Shown: piece after piece, positions 63,842 to 64,000 of the stretch | How the letters are laid out: every line of letters begins with the position of its first letter | How positions within the stretch are numbered: position 1 is the first letter of the stretch | Assembly (NCBI RefSeq): GCF_003855095.1 | Contig: NZ_CP033972.1 | Location: forward strand, 3,348,001 to 3,412,000 | DNA from: Gordonia insulae | Lineage (GTDB): Bacteria > Actinomycetota > Actinomycetes > Mycobacteriales > Mycobacteriaceae | DNA length: 64,000 nt | Direction of reading: 5' to 3' | Position numbers and translations under genes: made by a program | The notes under the pieces: model-generated | What the model was told of the DNA's origin: nothing | What the model saw: only the letters and a program-made list of their open reading frames with translations | Database searches by the model: none

Positions 63842-64000
63842 TCACACCGGTTCGACGCGCAACTCCAGGCGGCCGGCGATGGTGACGCCGACGGAGGCCT
63901 CACCGTCGGCGTCTGCGATCAACTCCGCACGGTCCGCACCCATCACCCGATACCGGCCATGCGGGGCGAGACGCGCCAATTGCAGTGTCGTGCGACGATT
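63842..64000 (-). CDS. C-terminal end of an unidentified protein (partial)
   Basis: A minus-strand frame is open from the window edge to a TGA at 63844-63842, encoding 52 residues (LAPHGRYRVMGADRAELIAD, then GEASVGVTIAGRLELRVEPV). The alternating polar/hydrophobic pattern looks like a small beta-sandwich at the end of a glycoside hydrolase or similar protein. The start lies beyond the window. No function is assigned. Confidence 0.5.
   Translation of the reverse strand, partial: NRRTTLQLARLAPHGRYRVMGADRAELIADADGEASVGVTIAGRLELRVEPV

Overview
The window looks like a chromosomal segment of a high-GC, mycolic-acid-type actinobacterium (order Mycobacteriales; Gordonia or a close relative such as Rhodococcus or Williamsia is my best guess). 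The reasons are strong GC bias at third codon positions, many GTG starts and start/stop overlaps (ATGA, GTGA), several promoters that look leaderless, two 13E12-type DUF222/HNH genes, an EthA-like Baeyer-Villiger monooxygenase, an F420-type PPOX protein and a KshA-like Rieske oxygenase. The genus assignment is an inference. No rRNA, tRNA or CRISPR array was seen.

Layout. 1-2.5 kb: a DUF222/HNH gene split by a complete IS3-family element with perfect 23-bp ends and a 3-bp target duplication. 2.5-11.5 kb: an AfsR/SARP-type regulator, two paralogous Ayg1/FrsA-like alpha/beta hydrolases, an MFS exporter and small membrane proteins, possibly one specialised locus. 11.5-19.9 kb: oxidoreductases (NDH-2-like, EthA-like BVMO, sarcosine-oxidase-like), a CitE-like lyase, a PucR regulator, a DJ-1/PfpI protein and a PPOX protein. 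19.9-36.5 kb: a catabolic island with a Rieske oxygenase translationally coupled to a DapB-fold dehydrogenase, thiolase, acyl-CoA dehydrogenase, succinyl-CoA:3-ketoacid CoA-transferase, two paralogous acyl-CoA ligases flanking an XRE-TetR fusion regulator, a cyclase-family hydrolase and two more hydrolases. Four local regulators (two TetR, one IclR, one XRE-TetR) have recognisable candidate operators. 36.5-43.4 kb: an IclR regulator and the 4-hydroxybenzoate/protocatechuate operon pobA-pcaH-pcaG-pcaB-pcaC, interrupted by a second DUF222/HNH gene. The same 15-bp palindrome lies at the IclR ribosome-binding site and upstream of pobA. 43.4-44.8 kb: an AbiEi/DUF559-type gene between two copies of a structured palindromic repeat.

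44.8-57.6 kb is a nitrogen block: glnT-glxB-glxC-glxD (type III glutamine synthetase or gamma-glutamylmethylamide synthetase plus a three-part glutamate or N-methylglutamate synthase), a LysR regulator divergent from hutD, an M20 amidohydrolase, a sarcosine-oxidase-like flavoprotein and a ribokinase-family gene, then an enoyl-CoA hydratase, a class III aminotransferase and a lipase. 57.6-64 kb: an OPT transporter, a DsbA-family protein divergent from a MarR regulator, a lipoprotein carboxylesterase with its TetR regulator, a small lipoprotein and the end of an unidentified gene.

How it works together: the pob/pca operon converts 4-hydroxybenzoate to protocatechuate and on to 3-oxoadipate enol-lactone, but pcaD/pcaL is not in the window. 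The 19.9-36.5 kb island can oxygenate, activate, beta-oxidise and CoA-transfer an unidentified, probably cyclic, substrate. The glnT-glx block could make N-methylglutamate from methylamine or amidate and transaminate other amines. The clearest unexplained signals are regulatory: paired palindromes at both ends of the XRE-TetR gene, the shared IclR palindrome, and the twin hairpin repeats around the AbiEi/DUF559 gene.
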